From Ridgeia piscesae (taxonomy: Eukaryota; Annelida; Polychaeta; Sabellida; Siboglinidae), in the NCBI GenBank assembly GCA_025642075.2, contig JAODUO010000037.1, positions 632,001 through 696,000 on the forward strand: DNA of 64,000 bases. Reading direction: 5' to 3'. The notes under the pieces are model-generated. The model made no database searches and was not told the DNA's origin. It saw only the letters and a program-made list of their open reading frames with translations. The position numbers were made by a program, and so were the translations under genes. Every line of letters begins with the position of its first letter. Position 1 is the first letter of the stretch. This document shows positions 63,240 to 64,000 of the stretch, in pieces.

Positions 63240-63343
63240 GTGCGTCTGACAGCATGCAAACATTCTCATTCCCATCTCTCTCCCCTTCTCTCTCTCCCCT
63301 CACCCTCTGCTCTCCCCTGTCCACTCTGCCCTATCCTCTTCCT

Positions 63344-63642
63344 CAGGGCTTTATGCAGGACCAAATTATTGCCAGTCACACATGTTTTGGTGGACACATG
63401 GATGTTAACTGTTAAGCCAGTTTACAAACTTTCAAATGTGTCTGATGACCAGAAATGGACTACAAACACACACGTGACACCATTTATACTCACTTTCAAA
63501 GCATAACCAACAATATCTATGGTTTTAGAAGACAGTTTTTTGCTCCTTCATTTTGTTTACCCATCCACCCATATTTCTACCCATCCACGTTGGGTTTTAC
63601 ACATTCAAATGACAGGTGGACGGGTCTCTGCATAAAGCTATT
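63344..63642 (+). mobile_element. hAT-type MITE, copy 4, inside a CT-rich tract
   Basis: A 299-base copy of the family, cagggctttatgcaggacc to ctctgcataaagctatt. It splits a polypyrimidine tract (63275-63343 and 63643-63710), so the target duplication (ctcttcct/ctctctct) cannot be read cleanly. It lies just after the last visible LPCAT exon. Confidence 0.88.
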
Positions 63643-64000
63643 CTCTCTCTTCTCCTCTCTCCCATCTCCCTCCCTTCTCTGTCCCTCTCACTCTCTCGCT
63701 TGCCTGCACAGCTTATAGATAATAGAGACCAGGAACAACCTTCTTTAAATGTAGAACAACGTTGAGTTTCAAATGCATAACAGATGATTTTCTAGAAGTC
63801 CTTTGATTCGCTGGGTTAGAACAGCAAAACACCCTGCTAAAACACCCTGCCATTCCACTGAAACAAAACATGTTTCTTATTTATGCACTAGTTTTCCACT
63901 GTACATAAACAATAGCCTATTGTGTGTGTTTATTTCTGAGTTGAAAGTACAGTCAGTACAACCGCCTGCTCCTTTGCTAGACTAGACATAGATGCTAAAT

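Overview
This is a piece of an intron-rich animal nuclear genome, almost certainly a marine invertebrate. The reasons are spliced genes with GT-AG introns, AT-rich intergenic DNA, many decayed LINE, hAT, pogo and SINE copies, a CR1-type LINE with a 2A-like peptide motif, and long minisatellites. I cannot name the species. A lophotrochozoan or an invertebrate deuterostome would both fit.

Layout, all four main gene models being on the + strand: (1) 1-7165 holds LINE debris and no gene I can prove. (2) 7441-9116 is the last three coding exons of an unrecognised, SP/TP-rich protein. (3) 10064-13125 is a complete three-exon secreted protein with the TGF-beta family prodomain fold signature but no cystine-knot growth factor; a polyadenylation signal follows at 14028. 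(4) 16920-29872 holds the first twelve coding exons of the anaphase-promoting complex subunit APC1 (ANAPC1), all in phase. Its introns carry a pogo/Tigger transposon, LINE and hAT-MITE copies, and a 3 kb array of 53-bp repeats that starts at a splice donor. The remaining two-thirds of APC1 is not seen. (5) 30165-38700 is a stack of CR1-like and other LINE fragments. (6) 39120-39588 holds a small reading frame resembling the cysteine-rich P2X7 C-terminal-like domain. (7) 42060-43620, minus strand, is a broken copy of an unnamed multicopy family, next to a 760-bp trinucleotide tract. (8) 47358-63239 carries a candidate first exon and then six consecutive exons of an LPCAT1-like lysophospholipid acyltransferase that runs off the right edge. 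Its introns hold a 1.68 kb hAT element, a 2.9 kb 45-bp minisatellite open on both strands, and a second, unrelated 45-bp minisatellite.

The genes do not form one pathway: APC1 is cell-cycle machinery, LPCAT is phospholipid remodelling, and the prodomain protein is extracellular. The most unusual item is the prodomain-only TGF-beta-like protein. The rest of the interest lies in repeats at intron boundaries and in mobile-element biology. All gene models were made by reading exons, splice sites and phases by eye, with family sequence patterns recalled from general knowledge; nothing was searched.
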